Assembly (NCBI GenBank): GCA_964616985.1
Contig: CAZTVF010000004.1
Location: 15,414-79,413, forward strand
Reading direction: 5' to 3'
Source of the DNA: CAZTVF01 sp964616985
Lineage (GTDB): Bacteria > Planctomycetota > Phycisphaerae > SM23-33
DNA length: 64,000 bases
The position numbers and the translations under genes were made by a program. The notes beneath the pieces are model-generated. The model worked only from the letters and a program-made list of their open reading frames with translations. It searched no databases and was not told the DNA's origin. Position 1 is the first letter of the stretch, and each line of letters opens with the position of its first letter. Below, one piece after another: positions 61,698-64,000 of the stretch.

Positions 61698-62196
61698 ACG
61701 GCCCTGCCGTGTGGCTTGCCTTGACGGTGCCACCCCAAACTCGTTTGGGGTGAGAACAACCACCGTCGGCGATGGTCGCGATGAGAAGCAGCGAACAGCA
61801 GAACTCCGAACACCGAACAGCAGAACTCCGAAGGGAAAGACCCGCGATCTATTTGTCTTTCACTTCAATATTCGAAATTCCTTGTTCTGCGGTTCTGCGG
61901 TTCGCTGCTTCTTCGCCCCGAGCGCATAGACCATCATGGTGAATGGGACACGTGAAATGGTGGGCATGCTCGCCACGGCGAGTCTCGCCTGCGGCGGACC
62001 TGCCCAACCTATGTGGCAGCGTTTTCTCGTCCCCGATAATCCCGTGATGAACCACAAGTCTGGGGGTGGCACCGAACAGGCCCGCCCGGCACAGCCCTAC
62101 TGTGTATTGGTCCGTGTTTACCGCTTACGGCTTCGCCCGCTTTGTGGTACATTGGCGAACCGCCCGCCGCAAGCGGGCTTGATAAGGAATCGTACT
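61698..62196. other. 499 bp spacer with several repeats
   Basis: It contains a family A copy in inverted orientation (61726-61757), a 129 bp element with 13-bp terminal inverted repeats (61784-61912), and a degenerate half family A copy (62052-62076). No gene is seen. Confidence 0.65.
61784..61912. repeat. 129 bp element with perfect 13-bp terminal inverted repeats
   Basis: Ends AGAAGCAGCGAAC (61784-61796) and GTTCGCTGCTTCT (61900-61912). The left half carries a direct repeat of GAACAGCAGAACTCCGAA, and the right half has GGTTCTGCGGTTC, roughly its complement, so the whole can fold into one long hairpin. MITE-like; there is no internal ORF. Confidence 0.65.
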
Positions 62197-63270
62197 ATGC
62201 GCGTTGCACTCGTTGGGCCCCCGCAGTCGGGCAAGGGTACGCTGTTCGCCGCTGTCGCCGCCGCCGGCGGGTCGCAGGTCGACCTGTCGCGAAGCGACCA
62301 GCCTCATCTCGCCGTCGTCAAGGTCCCCGATGACCGCCTCAACTGGCTGGCCGAGGTCTACAAGCCCCAGAAGTTCACCCCGGCCGAATTGGAATTCCTG
62401 GACATGCCGGGCTTCAACCTCTCCGACGAGGGCGGGCGAAAGGCGGCCAAGGCCCACTGGCTCACCATGCGCCAGTGCGACATGCTCGTCTTCGTCGTGC
62501 GCGAGTTCGCCAGCGACGCCGTCGCCACCTACCGCGACCGCATCGACCCCTCCTCCGACGTGCAGGAGCTGCTGGCCGAGATGATCTTCGCCGACCTCGA
62601 CCAGGTCACCACCCGCATCCAGAAGCTCGAAGCCGCCATCAAGAAGCCCAGCCCCAACCGCGACGAACAGATCAAGGAAATGGAGCTCATGAAGCGGCTG
62701 GCCTCGGCCCTGGAGAACGGCGAGCCCATTTCCACCGCCATCAAGACCGACTCGGAATCCAAGCTCATCCGCAGCTTCGCGTTCCTTTCGCAGAAGCCCG
62801 TGCTGGTGGTGCTCAACTGCTCCGAGGACCGCATCAACGAGAAGAGCCCCGAGGCCATCGACAACGTGCCCGTCCTGCGCCTCTCGGCCAAGATCGAAGA
62901 GGAGATCGCCCAGCTGCCCCCGGCTGACCGCCCCGGCTTCCTGGCCGACCTGGGCCTGCCCAGCCCCGCGCGCGACCGCCTGATCCGCGCGTGCTACGCG
63001 CGGCTGAACCTCATCAGCTTCCTGACGGCCGGCGAGGACGAGTGCCGCGCCTGGACCATCGTCGCGGGCACCGACGCGGTGACGGCCGCCGGCGAGATCC
63101 ACACCGACATCGCCCGCGGCTTCATCCGGGCTGAGACGGTCGGCTACGACGACTTCTTCGCCGCCAAGGGCGACATGAAGATCGCCAAGGCCAACGGCAA
63201 GATCCGCCTCGAAGGCAAGACCTACGTCGTCAAGGATGGCGACATCATCTACTTCCGCTTCAACGTATAA
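62197..63270 (+). CDS. YchF-like P-loop NTPase with TGS domain
   Basis: 357 residues from the ATG at 62197 (AAGGAA upstream). The C-terminal TGS domain is a good match to YchF/OLA1 (AWTIVAGTDAVTAAGEIHTD, AETVGYDDFF, RLEGKTYVVKDGDIIYFRFN). G3 is DMPG and the NxxE-type G4 is NCSE, as in the ATP-preferring YchF. The P-loop is GPPQSGKGT, with Gly after Lys as in adenylate kinase, not the YchF GLPNVGKST. It is a paralogue rather than canonical YchF. hydF starts 5 bp after its stop. Confidence 0.85.
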   Translation: MRVALVGPPQSGKGTLFAAVAAAGGSQVDLSRSDQPHLAVVKVPDDRLNWLAEVYKPQKFTPAELEFLDMPGFNLSDEGGRKAAKAHWLTMRQCDMLVFVVREFASDAVATYRDRIDPSSDVQELLAEMIFADLDQVTTRIQKLEAAIKKPSPNRDEQIKEMELMKRLASALENGEPISTAIKTDSESKLIRSFAFLSQKPVLVVLNCSEDRINEKSPEAIDNVPVLRLSAKIEEEIAQLPPADRPGFLADLGLPSPARDRLIRACYARLNLISFLTAGEDECRAWTIVAGTDAVTAAGEIHTDIARGFIRAETVGYDDFFAAKGDMKIAKANGKIRLEGKTYVVKDGDIIYFRFNV

Positions 63271-63275
63271 CTCCC

Positions 63276-64000
63276 ATGCGCGATACACCCAAAGGCTTCC
63301 GGCTGCACATCGGCATCTTCGGCCGGCGCAACGTCGGCAAGAGCTCGCTGCTGAACGCGATGACGCGGCAGATGGTGTCCATCGTGTCCGACGTGGCGGG
63401 CACGACGACCGACCCGGTGGAAAAGCCGATGGAGCTGCTGCCCGTCGGCCCGGTGCTGTTCATCGACACCGCGGGCATCGATGACGTCGGGGCCCTGGGC
63501 GAGCTGCGCGTGCAGCGGACGCGGCAGGTGTTCGACCGCACGGATGTCGGCATCCTCGTCGTCGCCGCCGGCGACTGGGGTCCCTTCGAAGACATGATCC
63601 TCGCCGAGCTGCGATCGCGCCAGACGCCCACCATCGTGGTGTTCAACAAGGCCGACATCGCGCGGGGCGACGCGGCTCGGCTCGAGGAGCTCAAGGCCCT
63701 CAAGATCCCCGCAGTGCACACCGTCGCCGCGCGCGGCGAGGGTGTACTGGACCTGCGCGAGGCGATCATCAAGGTCGCCCCCGAGGAGTTCATCAACGCC
63801 CCGGCCATCCTCGGCGACCTCGTGCCCGCCGGCGAGATGGTCATGCTCGTGGTGCCCATCGACCTGGAGGCCCCTAAGGGCCGGCTGATCCTGCCGCAGG
63901 TGCAGTGCATCCGCGACGTGCTGGACGTGGACGCCTACTGCATGGTCGTCAAGGAGCGTGAGCTCCGCGACGCGCTGGACCGCCTCAAGCGGCCGCCCGC
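63276..64000 (+). CDS. hydF: [FeFe]-hydrogenase maturation GTPase HydF (C-terminus missing)
   Basis: Starts at the ATG at 63276, runs off the right edge; ~241 residues seen of about 400. N-terminal GTPase: P-loop GIFGRRNVGKSS, switch II VLFIDTAGIDD, NKAD in VVFNKADIARG. The dimerisation domain begins VVPIDLEAPKGRLILPQVQC, which is specific to HydF and separates it from Era/Der GTPases. HydF is the scaffold on which HydE and HydG build the 2Fe subcluster before delivery to the hydrogenase. Its presence predicts [FeFe]-hydrogenase metabolism in this organism. Confidence 0.96.
   Translation, partial: MRDTPKGFRLHIGIFGRRNVGKSSLLNAMTRQMVSIVSDVAGTTTDPVEKPMELLPVGPVLFIDTAGIDDVGALGELRVQRTRQVFDRTDVGILVVAAGDWGPFEDMILAELRSRQTPTIVVFNKADIARGDAARLEELKALKIPAVHTVAARGEGVLDLREAIIKVAPEEFINAPAILGDLVPAGEMVMLVVPIDLEAPKGRLILPQVQCIRDVLDVDAYCMVVKERELRDALDRLKRPP

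Noticed and set aside
1..64000. tRNA, rRNA or prophage genes
   Set aside because: No cloverleaf, rRNA segment, integrase or phage structural gene was recognised on reading the spacers and ORFs. A tRNAscan-SE or Infernal run would be decisive.

Overview
The window looks like a chromosomal segment of an anaerobic planctomycete, most likely class Phycisphaerae. It is GC-rich. It carries lineage-typical families: DUF1501, DUF1549/DUF1553, PPC-domain proteins, DUF6785/6784 membrane proteins, and PmoA-like DUF6807. It also carries anaerobic metalloenzyme genes: a Ni-Fe CO dehydrogenase and the [FeFe]-hydrogenase maturase HydF. Families were recognised by reading translations; no database search was run.

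Layout. 1-1538 is the truncated end of a cobalamin-binding radical SAM gene, followed by a glutaminase-A-like secreted/sugar-cluster protein. 4.0-14.9 kb is a complete Flp/Tad pilus locus: one long minus-strand operon (flp, prepilin peptidase, tadE, cpaB, cpaC secretin, tadZ, tadA ATPase, tadB, tadC, a lipoprotein, tadD) with a divergent tadG-like gene. 15.1-20.6 kb is a planctomycete module of DUF1549/DUF1553, DUF1501 and PPC proteins. 21.4-36.7 kb is a glycan-processing island: FAD oxidoreductase, ADP-ribosylglycohydrolase, DUF6259, PmoA-like, heparinase-like lyase, YceI, URO-D-like, GH95-like and GH36. 37-44 kb has recN, a ferritin-like protein, DUF2461, a DUF6785 membrane protein and a hypothetical gene. 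Between the last two lies a strong candidate 6C-type small RNA with its own promoter.

44.2-48.3 kb is a CO dehydrogenase operon (rrf2 regulator, cooS, cooF-like, FAD/NAD oxidoreductase) with ATGA overlaps and shared operator-like palindromes. 48.5-57.5 kb is a nucleotide-sugar/surface glycan region: B12-radical SAM, GT2-like transferase, SDR, a ColD-like dehydratase whose PLP lysine is histidine, a GDP-fucose-synthase-like reductase with Tyr to Phe at the catalytic site, and heptose-1-P guanylyltransferase plus heptose kinase. Together these suggest a GDP-linked deoxysugar, possibly a 3,6-dideoxy-hexose or -heptose. 57.7-64 kb has aspartate ammonia-lyase, two conserved hypotheticals, a YchF-like GTPase/ATPase with an adenylate-kinase-like P-loop, and hydF running off the right edge.

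At least three families of short palindromic dispersed repeats punctuate intergenic regions. One pair lies in frame inside the glycosyltransferase gene. A second family (about 115 bp, three 13-bp palindromes) has a solo copy at 59.1 kb that looks like an empty or collapsed site.
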